NCBI GenBank assembly: GCA_030448185.1
Contig: JAUJNL010000013.1
Coordinates: 1-64,000, forward strand
DNA from: Cytophagales bacterium
GTDB taxonomy: Bacteria > Bacteroidota > Bacteroidia > Cytophagales > 172606-1
DNA: 64,000 bases
Direction of reading: 5' to 3'
The position numbers and the translations under genes were made by a program. Positions 30,700 through 44,245 of the stretch are shown here, piece after piece. Positions within the stretch are counted from its first letter, which is position 1; every line of letters begins with the position of its first letter. The notes beneath the pieces were generated by a model that searched no databases, was not told where the DNA came from, and worked only from the letters and a program-made list of their open reading frames with translations.

Positions 30700-32178
30700 T
30701 TAAGCAGAGGCTGTAGCCAAGTTCAACAGACCAAGCTCTTGGGATTCCAGGTTAGACTCACCCATCAGGAACAGGTCTACTTGCCGGGCAGCCTCCCGTC
30801 CTTCGGAAATGGCCCATACCACTAGTGACTGTCCGCGGCGCATATCACCGGCAGCAAACACTTTATCTATGCTGGTCTGGTAATGCTTGCTCTTCACGTT
30901 GCCGCGTTCATCAAGTTCCACGCCCAGCTGTTCGATCAATCCTTCTTTTTGCGGATGCAGAAAACCCATTGCCAGCAGGGCCAGTTCGCAGGGAATTTCT
31001 CTTTCCGATCCGGGTACTTCTTCAAACCTTGGAGGCTTACCAGGTTCAGCTTTAGCCCAGTTCAGGTCTACCAGCTTAACCGCTTTCAGGTTATCGCTTT
31101 CATCGCCGACAAACTCTTTGGTCAGGATGGCAAACTGCCGTTCGCAACCTTCCTCGTGGGAGGTGGAAGTACGCAGCATCATCGGCCAATGCGGCCAGGG
31201 GGTACTATCATGCCGTTCTTTGGGCGGCATCGGTAGCAATTCAATTTGGGTAACTGACTTAGCACCATGACGGTTGGAAGTGCCTACGCAGTCAGAACCC
31301 GTATCACCCCCACCAATAACCATTACGTTTTTACCAGTCGCCCATATTTCTTCGCCTTTTACCGGACGGCCGCCATTGCGGGCATTCTGCTGAGGTAAGA
31401 AGTCCATGGCAAAGTGCACACCTTTCAGGTTACGGCCGGGAATGGGCAGATCCCGGGGAATGGTAGAACCGCCACAAAGCACTACCGCATCGTATTCTTC
31501 CATCAGGCGGGTGCCTTTTACGTCTACGCCTACATTGGTACTGGGCCGGAACTGGATGCCTTCTTCCTCCATGATCCTGACCCGGCGGTCAATCACCCAC
31601 TTTTCCAGTTTAAAATCGGGTATACCGTAGCGCAATAGTCCACCAATAGCATCCGCCCGTTCAAACACAGTTACCCAATGACCCGCTTTATTCAATTGGG
31701 CCGCCGCCGCAAGCCCAGCCGGACCGGAACCAATTACCGCCACCTTTTTACCGGTGCGGTTAGCAGGAGGGTTTGGTTTTACGTAACCTCGGCTGTAAGC
31801 CGTTTCAATGATATAGCGTTCAATGGCCTCAATGGTAACGGGTGGTTTGTTAATACCCAGTACGCAGGAAGCTTCGCAGGGAGCCGGACAGATGCGCCCC
31901 GTAAACTCCGGAAAATTATTGGTAGAGGCTAGAATCTGGTAAGCATATTCCCAATTGCTATCGTACACTGCATCATTAAATTCAGGAATGATGTTTCCCA
32001 GCGGACAACCATTATGGCAGAAGGGCACTCCGCAATCCATGCAACGAGCAGATTGTTTTTTAGCGTCCGCATCTGATAACGTAAGCTCTATTTCTTTATA
32101 ATCTTTAATCCGCTCCTCGATTTTCCGCTTGGTGGGTAGTTCCCGGCCAAATTCCATAAATCCAGTTGGCTTGCCCAT
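30700..32178 (-). CDS. gltD: Glutamate synthase small (beta) subunit
   Basis: 492 aa, intact, the usual length. It transfers electrons from NAD(P)H through FAD to the large subunit for reductive conversion of 2-oxoglutarate and glutamine to two glutamates. Visible: N-terminal Fe-S cysteines in [17 protein letters not shown] and [15 protein letters not shown], the FAD-binding [18 protein letters not shown], the NAD(P)H-binding [13 protein letters not shown], and the C-terminal FAD motif [20 protein letters not shown]. It lies 109 bp downstream of gltB on the same strand, so both are likely co-transcribed. Confidence 0.97.
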   Translation of the reverse strand: MGKPTGFMEFGRELPTKRKIEERIKDYKEIELTLSDADAKKQSARCMDCGVPFCHNGCPLGNIIPEFNDAVYDSNWEYAYQILASTNNFPEFTGRICPAPCEASCVLGINKPPVTIEAIERYIIETAYSRGYVKPNPPANRTGKKVAVIGSGPAGLAAAAQLNKAGHWVTVFERADAIGGLLRYGIPDFKLEKWVIDRRVRIMEEEGIQFRPSTNVGVDVKGTRLMEEYDAVVLCGGSTIPRDLPIPGRNLKGVHFAMDFLPQQNARNGGRPVKGEEIWATGKNVMVIGGGDTGSDCVGTSNRHGAKSVTQIELLPMPPKERHDSTPWPHWPMMLRTSTSHEEGCERQFAILTKEFVGDESDNLKAVKLVDLNWAKAEPGKPPRFEEVPGSEREIPCELALLAMGFLHPQKEGLIEQLGVELDERGNVKSKHYQTSIDKVFAAGDMRRGQSLVVWAISEGREAARQVDLFLMGESNLESQELGLLNLATASA

Positions 32179-32287
32179 GTTGTATTGAATGAATTACTGA
32201 ATGAAACAATGATTCTAATGATTGGAAATAGTAGTCCTTGGGTTCCCGTCAGTCCGGCTGCTATAGCCGCACCGGCGGAAACGAAAA

Positions 32288-36852
<4,565 letters not shown>

Positions 36853-37830
36853 TTATAACTTTATGTATAAAAAATTACATTTAAGAAATAAACAGTGCTT
36901 AATTCGGTAGTAAGTAGCTACTGCAATACTATATAACAATACTTCTATTCTAATGTGCAATATATTTGGACAAATCAGCTCAATCCAGAATAAAATAGTG
37001 AAATAAGCGAATGTGAAAGATAACAATAATATCCCTAAGTGCCTTAAAAAGCCTTGTTTTTTTTCTAAATAATTTGAAATATTACGTTTCACATAAATAA
37101 AATACAATTTGCTGGTATCTTATAATGTACTGAAAGAGAGTAGAATTACTACCCTTTGTCACCTGATAAAATAGAATTACTGCTCAGATATTGTACTCAT
37201 TCCGTATAACCTGCCCAGTTTTATACTTCTACTGTATCTGGAAAACCTTACCTCCTTATATTCTTTCCCAACTATTTCTTTTGAGGAGCCGGGGCTTGAT
37301 TAGGTTGGCTGATGGCCGCTACCTGATGCCCCTGCCAGCTGTCCTTCTCACCCATTTATCATCTATATACTTATATAGATACTTATTGCATGAGATACTT
37401 ATTGCATGAAGCAGGCGGGATAGCTATCGGCTAAGTATTACGCCGGTATGGCCAGTAATTATCACTAAAGCCACTGCTGGTTCTATATCTATCAGGCGTT
37501 AGGCAGTACTCCCGGAAGGAAAGAATGAGAGTAAACTTAAATAACCGCGAAGCAATAAATTTATCTCAATACCGCGTAAGTACAGCACTAACACCGGAGG
37601 AAAATGACAGGTATAGAAAATATGGCATAATGACTAAAAAGTATTACTATCTATAATTATACCCTTAAATTCAGAGGCTATTTTCCGATTTATACCTATT
37701 TTTTTACTAAAATGCTTTAAATTTTAGGGGCACCTCTTGCATTTTTGATCTTTTTCCTGTTTTTTCGGGCCATAATTAAAACCTCTTCTCTTAACCCAAC
37801 CGAAGAAACCTAACCCAACCAAAAAGAATT
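36853..37830. other. 978-bp intergenic region between divergent gltB and the porin-amtB pair
   Basis: AT-rich, with no convincing gene: short open frames at 36853-37107 (minus) and 37191-37409 (plus) lack recognisable sequence. It must hold both promoters. A 16-bp unit GATACTTATTGCATGA is tandemly duplicated at 37378-37393 and 37394-37409. GGGGCACCTCTTGCA at 37728-37742 resembles a sigma54 promoter, but its spacing is 2 bp short. Confidence 0.5.
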
Positions 37831-39051
37831 ATGAAAAAAACAATTTACTGCTTAGGCTTACTCTTATTATCTGTTTTGGGGGCGAAAGCGCAGGAAGCAG
37901 ATTCAACAGATACTAAGGGCAGCTTCACTTTTTCGGGCTATGTGGACGTGAATTACTTTATAAATGCCAATAAGCCACTATCCGGTTACAATTATGGTTC
38001 TTCCGGTTTTGCCCGGGTATTTGATCAGAAAGAAAGACAGTTTCAGTTGGGCCTGGTACAAACCAAGGTTACGTATGCCAATAAAAAATCTGAAGCAGTG
38101 ATCGACTTAACCTTCGGTCCGAACGCAGACTTAGGGAACTACGGTAACTTTGTTAGCCTGAATACGCTGGGCGATATAACTTCAACGGCACTGGCCATTA
38201 AGCAGGCTTATTTCACCTATAAACCCACGGATAAACTGAGCCTGACGGCTGGACAATTTGGTACGCACATTGGCTACGAGGTCATTGATGCTCCCGTTAA
38301 CTTTAACTATTCTCTTTCCAACCTGTTCGGCAACGGTCCCTTCTATCATTTAGGTATCAAGGCCAACTACGCCTTAAGTAGTAAGGTGGGTCTGATGGCC
38401 GGCGTGGTCAACAACTGGGATTCCAATCTGGATAACAACAAGTTTAAAACCCTGATTGCCCAACTATCCCTGGTACCCGTGGAAGGCTGGAATGTGTACC
38501 TGAACTACATTGGCGGCGAAGAAAATACACCAGATGGCGTGACACCTATTGGTGGCCCAATCAACGCCACACCTGAGATACGCAGCTTCAAGCAGATGGT
38601 GGACCTGACCACCAGCTTCCAGATTTCGGAGAAGTTCTTCCTGGGCTTTAACGGTGCTGTCGGGATCTACAAGGAAAAAGGCACGGATGCGCAGAATTGG
38701 GGCGGTGCGGCCCTGTATACGAACTACGCCTTTACGGATAAATTTGCTTTGGGCATCCGCGCTGAGGTATTCGATAATACTTCCGGCGTGCAATACCTGA
38801 AAACCCGGGTAGGAGCGGATGAGGAAGATAACGCCATTTTTGCCGGTACCAGCGTCACTTCCCTGACTGCCACCGGAAACATAGCCCTTGCCAACAAGCA
38901 TCTGTTCTTCAAACCCGAAATCCGGATGGATATGGCGAAGGAAGTAGAAGGAGCAGATTTCAGCGAGTATCAGCAGTTTGAAGATTCAAAAGGAAGTTTT
39001 ACCAAAAACTCCCAAACTACTTTTGGCGGCGCCCTCGTCTACAAATTTTAA
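37831..39051 (+). CDS. Outer-membrane beta-barrel porin (OmpL/bbp2-like)
   Basis: 406 aa, intact. A signal peptide is cleaved after GAKAQ (about residue 20). The mature protein is rich in alternating strands: GSFTFSGYVDVNYFINANKP, RQFQLGLVQTKVTYANKKSE, VIDLTFGPNADLGNYGN, AYFTYKPTDKLSLTAGQFGT, ANYALSSKVGLMAGVVNNWD, and a final aromatic FGGALVYKF. The signature QFGTHIGYEVIDAPVNFNYS is typical of the putative beta-barrel porin-2 family found next to ammonium transporters in Bacteroidota. It lies 56 bp before amtB, so it probably supplies outer-membrane passage for the same substrate. Confidence 0.85.
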   Translation: MKKTIYCLGLLLLSVLGAKAQEADSTDTKGSFTFSGYVDVNYFINANKPLSGYNYGSSGFARVFDQKERQFQLGLVQTKVTYANKKSEAVIDLTFGPNADLGNYGNFVSLNTLGDITSTALAIKQAYFTYKPTDKLSLTAGQFGTHIGYEVIDAPVNFNYSLSNLFGNGPFYHLGIKANYALSSKVGLMAGVVNNWDSNLDNNKFKTLIAQLSLVPVEGWNVYLNYIGGEENTPDGVTPIGGPINATPEIRSFKQMVDLTTSFQISEKFFLGFNGAVGIYKEKGTDAQNWGGAALYTNYAFTDKFALGIRAEVFDNTSGVQYLKTRVGADEEDNAIFAGTSVTSLTATGNIALANKHLFFKPEIRMDMAKEVEGADFSEYQQFEDSKGSFTKNSQTTFGGALVYKF

Positions 39052-39107
39052 TCCAGTACTCATTACTGTAACGATCATCCACAGAACCTTTAACTTTTTA
39101 CCGCATC

Positions 39108-40436
39108 ATGAACAAAAGAACTGTTTTTCCACTGCTGCTCCTACTGGCAGTAAGTCTGCTGGCTGTATTTATGCCGGCGGTACCAAGCAAAATCGTAACC
39201 GAAGGGCTGAACACGGCCGATATCGCCTGGATGCTGACGGCTACTGCTTTCGTATTGCTGATGACGCCGGGTCTGGCCTATTTCTACGGCGGTATGGTCA
39301 ACTCCCGGAACGTAATCTCGACGATGCTTCAGAGTTTCGTATCCATGGGGATTATTAGCATCCTTTGGGTAGTAGTAGGATTTAGTATGGCTTTTGGAAG
39401 CAGCATCGGCGGATTGATCGGCAACCCCATGGACCACTTCATGTTCCGGAACGTGCTGGATGGGAATCCCTGGTCGTTGGCGCCTACCATCCCGCTGGCC
39501 CTGTTTGCCTTCTTCCAGTTAAAATTTGCCATCATTACTCCCGCCCTGATCACCGGTTCATTTGCCGAACGAATCAATTTCAAGTCGTACATGATTTTTA
39601 TCATCCTGTTCAGCTTAGTCGTATATGCGCCGCTGGCTCACTGGACCTGGCACCCAGACGGATTCTTGTTCAAACTGGGCGTACTCGATTTTGCCGGTGG
39701 TACAGTGGTACACATGTCCGCGGGTTGGGCAGCATTAGCCGCTGCTTTATACCTGAAGAAGCGTAAAACCTACGAACTGAACGAAATTCATCCGCCAGCG
39801 AATATTCCTTTCGTGCTGCTGGGTACCGGTTTACTATGGTTTGGCTGGTTCGGCTTCAATGCGGGTTCTGCGGTTGGCGCTTCGCCCGTAGCGGTTAGTG
39901 CCTTTGCCACTACCAACATTGCCGCTGCCGCTGCCGGTTTATCATGGGTACTATTTGATATGGCTAAAGGCAAAAAACTGTCTGCTTTAGGGTTCTGTAT
40001 CGGTGCGGTGGTCGGCCTGGTTGCCATTACGCCAGCGGCTGGTTACGTAACCATACCCGTGAGTATTTTCATCGGAACTATTGCCGGTATCGTCAGCAAC
40101 TTTGTCGCCCAAATGAAGTCCAAAAACAATACCATTGATGATACGCTGGATGTATTCCCTTGCCACGGCGTGGGCGGGATGGTCGGTATGATCATGACGG
40201 GTATTTTTGCCAGTAAGGCGGTAAACTCCGCTGCCGTTGACGGATTAGCCTATAACGGCGCCGACCTTTTCCTGAAGCACCTACTAGCCCTGGTGCTGGT
40301 ATCGGTATTTGCCTTCGGAATGTCGCTGTTACTGTTAAAAATCACTGACCTGATTCTGCCCCTCCGGGTATCAGCTGAAGAAGAAAAAGAAGGCCTAGAT
40401 ATCAGCCAGCACGACGAAATGATGATCGAAGCTTAA
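39108..40436 (+). CDS. amtB: Ammonium transporter (Amt/MEP/Rh family)
   Basis: 442 aa, intact. An N-terminal hydrophobic signal-like segment precedes 11 predicted TM helices. Family motifs: ADIAWMLTATAFVLLMTPGL, FYGGMVNSRNV, GSFAERINFKSY, and DFAGGTVVHMSAGWAALAAA (first pore histidine) with FPCHGVGGMVGMIMTGIFA (second pore histidine of the twin-His pair). It moves ammonium across the inner membrane. No glnK/PII gene follows; a terminator does. With gltBD nearby on the other strand this forms a nitrogen-assimilation region. Confidence 0.96.
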   Translation: MNKRTVFPLLLLLAVSLLAVFMPAVPSKIVTEGLNTADIAWMLTATAFVLLMTPGLAYFYGGMVNSRNVISTMLQSFVSMGIISILWVVVGFSMAFGSSIGGLIGNPMDHFMFRNVLDGNPWSLAPTIPLALFAFFQLKFAIITPALITGSFAERINFKSYMIFIILFSLVVYAPLAHWTWHPDGFLFKLGVLDFAGGTVVHMSAGWAALAAALYLKKRKTYELNEIHPPANIPFVLLGTGLLWFGWFGFNAGSAVGASPVAVSAFATTNIAAAAAGLSWVLFDMAKGKKLSALGFCIGAVVGLVAITPAAGYVTIPVSIFIGTIAGIVSNFVAQMKSKNNTIDDTLDVFPCHGVGGMVGMIMTGIFASKAVNSAAVDGLAYNGADLFLKHLLALVLVSVFAFGMSLLLLKITDLILPLRVSAEEEKEGLDISQHDEMMIEA

Positions 40437-40493
40437 AAATAAATGCGGTGTTGAAAATTTCTCATGTTTACAAGACTGTCGCAATACAGTCTT

Positions 40494-40536
40494 CCCACAA
40501 AAAAGCCTTAAATTTTAGGGCTTTTTTGTGGGTTAT
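40494..40536. terminator. Terminator of the porin-amtB pair
   Basis: CCCACAAAAAAGCC (40494-40507) pairs with GGCTTTTTTGTGGG (40519-40532), 14 bp with an 11-base loop. The A6/T6 tracts allow termination on both strands. It lies 58 bp after the amtB stop. Confidence 0.88.
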
Positions 40537-40582
40537 TTCTGATTTCCATATGGGGCCAGAGTGGCTGACAGGAAAAAACAGG

Positions 40583-40610
40583 ATTACTAAATAAACTGGA
40601 AATTTAATAG
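40583..40610 (-). repeat. Diverged inverted copy of the 27-bp repeat
   Basis: Read on the minus strand, CTATTAAATTTCCAGTTTAT followed by TTAGTAAT resembles the two direct copies at 40923-40949 and 41111-41137. Together the three copies bracket the mixed repeat region 40583-41137. Confidence 0.45.
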
Positions 40611-40664
40611 GTTTAGAAAAAGGCAAGTTGATCTTTTCTCTTATCTATGAGACCGTAATTGCGA

Positions 40665-40876
40665 GGAACGAAGCACCAGGATGGACTATTACCTTCGGTG
40701 AGACCCGAAGGCGCGTCGAAGACAATAGTTCTCAGCGAAGCTAATCCAGACGGGGATAGACTAACATACTTCTTTGCTGCTATCGGTGGTATTCCCAATC
40801 TTATGGCCGCCTAGATTAGCTTCTCTGAGAACTATTCTCACCGAAGGTAATAGCCGCTTCGTTCTCGCAATGACGC
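40665..40876. repeat. Inverted-repeat intergenic element of the TTGCGAGGAACGAAGC type, carrying small inserts
   Basis: The ends ATTGCGAGGAACGAAGC (left) and GCTTCGTTCTCGCAATGAC (right) form a long imperfect inverted repeat, a class of dispersed non-coding repeats known in many bacteria. Both arms are interrupted by extra hairpin segments: TTACCTTCGGTGAGA (40689-40703), TAGTTCTCAGCGAAGCT (40726-40742), and a fused pair at 40816-40850. The inserted units relate to the 17-base element described in the findings. Confidence 0.6.
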
Positions 40877-40922
40877 TGTTTGAGTTCTCGCTTTTATCCG
40901 GCATTCGTTTTATTGACTAAAT

Positions 40923-41137
40923 CTATTTAATTTACAGTTTACTAAATACAGTGTAAACTAAGTTTCTTTATATGTCATATACCCCTTTCTGTACGGTCAT
41001 TCCCGAAGGGAATCTTCTTTGATCTCTTATAACGGTGATTGACCTGCAAACCGAGACCTGGATTTCCTTCGGGAATGACAGCGGCAGGAGACTGGTTTGA
41101 TAACCTAAACCTATTTAATTTACAGTTTACTAAATAC
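40923..41137. repeat. 27-bp direct repeats flanking an inverted-repeat element
   Basis: CTATTTAATTTACAGTTTAC plus TAAATAC is identical at 40923-40949 and 41111-41137. Between them lies an element with arms GTCATTCCCGAAGGGAATC (about 40998) and TTTCCTTCGGGAATGAC (about 41068), another dispersed non-coding repeat form. No coding potential. Confidence 0.6.
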
Positions 41138-41154
41138 CCGGCACGAACCGGTGT

Positions 41155-41690
41155 TTAATGTTCGGTAGTGTTCCAGGGAATGAGCAGGCTTTTCGATTCC
41201 GGCGGGGATAGGTTTACGGGAAAAGTCTGGAAATAGAGCAGGCACATGCATCACCCCATCACCGGGCTTCCTTTTCAGCAATCTTCAGGTATACCTTTAC
41301 GTGTTCAAAACGTTCCGGAGCGATAAAGGCTGTACCGAATTCCAGGTTTTTTGCATCTGCCGCACTGAATCGACACCACCGGCATACTTATAGCAAAGTT
41401 CTTCCCAGAATGAACGGCCGGAAGTGAGTTTATACTCCCAGGATACGTGATGAAACCAGAGCAGCAGCGGCTGCGGGCAAGTTTGAATAGTATTAAACTG
41501 ATCCCGAACGGGTGGGAAATACTGGCTTACGGCATTACTCCCCTTCGTGGTACGGTCAAAGCCAATGCCAACTGAATCAGCCCGGTGGTAGTACACCGAG
41601 TTCCAGTCGGCCCGTTCGGCTTGGTTTACCCAGGGCCCCGGACCGTAATGATGCCCGTATATGCATGACAATAACGTTAAAAAAATGGCA
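41155..41690 (-). pseudogene. GH67 alpha-glucuronidase, C-terminal remnant
   Basis: The minus strand encodes YGHHYGPGPWVNQAERADWN, YYHRADSVGIGFDRTTKGSN and QPLLLWFHHVSWEYKLTSGR followed by a helical region, all hallmarks of the C-terminal third of GH67 alpha-glucuronidases (cleavage of glucuronic acid from xylan side chains). After a frameshift it continues IAPERFEHVKVYLKIAEKEA; an in-frame TGA replaces a Trp; a last shift gives LLYFQTFPVNLSPPESKSLL to the stop at 41155. The catalytic N-terminal two-thirds (about 500 aa) is absent: 30-60 bp upstream the uxuA gene ends. It is not functional in this form. Truncation plus stop suggests real loss or a misassembly. Confidence 0.72.
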
Positions 41691-41723
41691 GAGGAATGTG
41701 ATCGGCAACAAGCTCTCAATGAT

Positions 41724-42890
41724 TTACCAGCCTTCGGCACGGCAGATGCCCAGTTCCAATCCGCGCAGCTCGGCCAGTCCGCGCATCCGGCCAATACAGG
41801 AGTAGCCGGGATTGGTTACCTTACGGAGGTCGTCCATCATCTGGTGGCCGTGATCCGGACGAAAAGGAATCGGTTCGGCAACCTGCTGTTGGATCTTGAG
41901 AATCTCCTTCATGACCGCGTACATATCCACGTCTCCGGCCAGGTGATCATCCTCAAAAAAGTTGCCGTATTCGTCCTTTTTTACATTCCGCAGGTGCACA
42001 AAGTGCATCCGGGTGCCGATTTGCCGGGCTATTTGTACCGGATCATTGTCCGGACTGGCCCCCAGCGAACCGGTGCAAAAACAAACGCCGTTACTCGGGG
42101 CAGGTACTGAGGAAAGGATATACTCAAAATCAGCGGCCCGGCTCACAATCCGGGGCAGACCGAGGATGTCAAAGGGCGGATCATCGGGGTGAATGGCCAG
42201 TTTAATCCCAACCTCATCGGCTACCGGCGTAATCTCCTGCAGGAAATATTTGAGATTATCCCGCAGTGCGGCGTGGTCAATATCTGCATACCACTCCAGT
42301 TTGGTCCGCATCTGTTCCAGCGTTTGCTTCTTCTCCCCGGGTATACCAAACATGACGACATTCACCAGATGCTCCCGTTCTTCGGGAGTATATTGTTTGA
42401 AGCGTTTTTCGACTTCCCGAAGCACCACTTCATTATAATCATTAGCAGCGTTTTTCCGCTTTAACAGATGAATATCAAACACGGCCAGATCAAACCAGTT
42501 GAAGTATAAGGCCCGCGAACCGTCAGGCATTACATAGTCCAGGTTGGTACGGGTCCAGTCGTTGACCGGCATAAAATTATACGTCACAATCCGCAGACCA
42601 TAGGCCGCCAGGTTACGCAGGGTCTGCTTGTACTGGTCGATGTATTGCTGATACTTTCCGGTCCGCGTCTTGATGGACTCGTGGATAGTGACACTTTCCA
42701 CTACGTCCCAGGAGAGGCCACCAGCCTCTATTTCCTGCTGCCGTTTTCTGATTTCTGCTACCGGCCACACCTCGCCGTGCGGGATCTGGTGCAGAGCCGA
42801 TACAATTCCCTGGGCGCCAGTCTGCCGGATATCGGGCAGGCTCACCGGATCATTGGGCCCAAACCAGCGCCATGTTTGCCGCATTCTCAT
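41724..42890 (-). CDS. uxuA: Mannonate dehydratase
   Basis: 388 aa, intact. It converts D-mannonate to 2-keto-3-deoxy-D-gluconate in glucuronate catabolism. Family marks: TWRWFGPNDPVSLPDIRQTG at the N-terminus, GIVSALHQIPHGEVWP, a TIM-barrel body with KLAIHPDDPPFDILGLPRIV (metal-binding His and neighbours), CFCTGSLGASPDNDP (metal-ligand Cys), MHFVHLRNVKK, and PFRPDHGHQMMDD near the C-terminus. It is preceded on the same strand by an SDR oxidoreductase that probably makes its substrate, with 93 bp between them; that gap contains one exact copy of the small 21-base insertion repeat. Confidence 0.96.
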   Translation of the reverse strand: MRMRQTWRWFGPNDPVSLPDIRQTGAQGIVSALHQIPHGEVWPVAEIRKRQQEIEAGGLSWDVVESVTIHESIKTRTGKYQQYIDQYKQTLRNLAAYGLRIVTYNFMPVNDWTRTNLDYVMPDGSRALYFNWFDLAVFDIHLLKRKNAANDYNEVVLREVEKRFKQYTPEEREHLVNVVMFGIPGEKKQTLEQMRTKLEWYADIDHAALRDNLKYFLQEITPVADEVGIKLAIHPDDPPFDILGLPRIVSRAADFEYILSSVPAPSNGVCFCTGSLGASPDNDPVQIARQIGTRMHFVHLRNVKKDEYGNFFEDDHLAGDVDMYAVMKEILKIQQQVAEPIPFRPDHGHQMMDDLRKVTNPGYSCIGRMRGLAELRGLELGICRAEGW

Positions 42891-42920
42891 AAGATTAGTA
42901 AGTAAATGGACAGTGTAAAA

Positions 42921-42941
42921 TTAGCTTCGCTGAGAATAGTT
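42921..42941 (-). repeat. 17-base insertion repeat with AA flanks, exact copy in the uxuA-SDR spacer
   Basis: The reverse complement of this site is AA-CTATTCTCAGCGAAGCT-AA, identical to the copies at 55403-55423 and 55492-55512. It sits in the 93-bp spacer between two probably co-transcribed genes. Confidence 0.75.
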
Positions 42942-42983
42942 GAACATTGACAATTAAAATGGGTAACCAACACCGCTTTAGTA

Positions 42984-43793
42984 CTATACTCCCGAAAAAA
43001 TATGGAAACCGCCATCCACGCAGATTACCTCTCCGGACACAAACGAGGAAGCATCACCCAGCAGCCACAGCAGGGCGCCGTTCAACTCTTCGGGTTGCCC
43101 GAAACGCTTATAGGGCGTATTGCGGATCACGGCTTCACCCCGATCCGTATAAGAGCCATCTTCATTGGTTAGGAGTCGCCGGTTCTGGTGGGTGATAAAA
43201 AAGCCCGGTGCAATAGCGTTCATCCGTACCTTGTCGCCGTAGCGGTTGGCCAGTTCCACCGCCATCCAGCGGGTAAAATTATCCACTGCGGCCTTAGCCA
43301 TCGAGTAGCCTAATACCCGTGTAATGGCCGATTGCGCCGCCATCGACGAAATATTCACAATACTTCCCTTGCCGGCTCCTTCCGCAATGACTCTTCCAAA
43401 TACTGTAGTGGGCAGAATGGTGCCAAAAAGGTTTAGCTCAAAGGCGCGGCGCAGGGCCGGCAAATCTATTTTGAAAATGTCTTCTCCCGGTCCGATGACT
43501 GCCTCGGGAATATTACCTCCGGCCCCGTTGACCAATCCGTCAATTTTACCGTAGGCTTTCAATACTTGTCCGCAAGCTTGTTGCAAATCAGCCTCATTAA
43601 GCACATCAGCCGCAATAAAAAGGGCTTCTCTGCCAGTCTGGCGTACCTGGTCGGCTCTTTCTTCCCCTTCGGCCTGATTGCGTCCCAGGATCACTACCTT
43701 GCCACCGGCCTCACTGATTGCTTTCACAAAAGCCCCGCCAAGGATGCCGGTTCCGCCGGTGACCACAATCACTTTATCTTCTAGATTAAACAT
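42984..43793 (-). CDS. SDR family oxidoreductase, probable D-mannonate oxidoreductase (UxuB-type role)
   Basis: 269 aa, intact. Classical short-chain dehydrogenase: VTGGTGILGGAFVKAISEAG (Rossmann dinucleotide motif), NGAGG, SSMAAQSAITRVLGYSMAKA (the catalytic Ser and Y-x-x-x-K), and NAIAPGFFITHQNRRL. The C-terminus EVICVDGGFHIFSGV is typical. Its position directly upstream of uxuA, with a LacI regulator behind it, suggests it interconverts fructuronate and mannonate using NAD(H), as SDR-type enzymes do in Bacteroidota glucuronate operons. The reaction is inferred from context; the family is certain. Confidence 0.88.
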   Translation of the reverse strand: MFNLEDKVIVVTGGTGILGGAFVKAISEAGGKVVILGRNQAEGEERADQVRQTGREALFIAADVLNEADLQQACGQVLKAYGKIDGLVNGAGGNIPEAVIGPGEDIFKIDLPALRRAFELNLFGTILPTTVFGRVIAEGAGKGSIVNISSMAAQSAITRVLGYSMAKAAVDNFTRWMAVELANRYGDKVRMNAIAPGFFITHQNRRLLTNEDGSYTDRGEAVIRNTPYKRFGQPEELNGALLWLLGDASSFVSGEVICVDGGFHIFSGV

Positions 43794-44245
43794 AAATAGC
43801 TGTATTAATGTGAATCAAGGGTTGGATTATGACTAAAAAGGGTGTTTAGTAGAGTTCGTTTATGAGCCTTCCTCATCCCTAAACGAAGTTACCCAGCCTG
43901 AAAGACCACAATCATCGCCGATAAAATCTATGCTTCCCCTCTTAATGCGCAACTAGCCGATAAACAAGTGGAGATTATTTCTGGCAAATCCACTTGGATG
44001 CTATCAAACTCTTTTCGGCCTCGGTTCGTCGCTTTCTTTCACTGGGCTGGCCGTTCTGAAAAAGGATGGTTGCAAACTGCCTTGTTTATCCTTGTTTTCG
44101 TCCTCTTCAGGACGCAAGGGGACTTTTAGACGAGATTCGCCAACCGAAGCTCAGCGAAGCTAATTTCGGCAAATCCCTTCCCAAATCCCTTTCTGATGGG
44201 GAGAGGTTAGAGAATTTTTACTCCCTTCCCTGATGGGGTTTTACA
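43794..44245. other. 450-bp intergenic region with repeat fragments
   Basis: No gene recognised. It holds a repeat end CCTCATCCCTAAACGAAGTT (43871-43890), inverse of the one at 20389, and a shortened relative of the small insertion repeat at 44149-44163 (GCTCAGCGAAGCTAA). The latter lies between GATTCGCCAACCGAA and TTTCGGCAAATCC, which look like the two arms of a once continuous hairpin. Confidence 0.45.

Noticed and set aside
36853..37107. 84-codon open frame on the minus strand behind the gltB start
   Set aside because: Low complexity, rich in I/L/F/Y from AT-rich DNA, no RBS, directly in the gltB promoter region; no recognisable motif.
37191..37409. 72-codon open frame on the plus strand
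   Set aside because: Ends inside the tandem 16-bp duplication, has no recognisable sequence and no RBS.
37728..37742. GGGGCACCTCTTGCA upstream of the porin as a sigma54 promoter
   Set aside because: Spacing between GG and GC is 8 instead of 10 bases when aligned on GGCAC.
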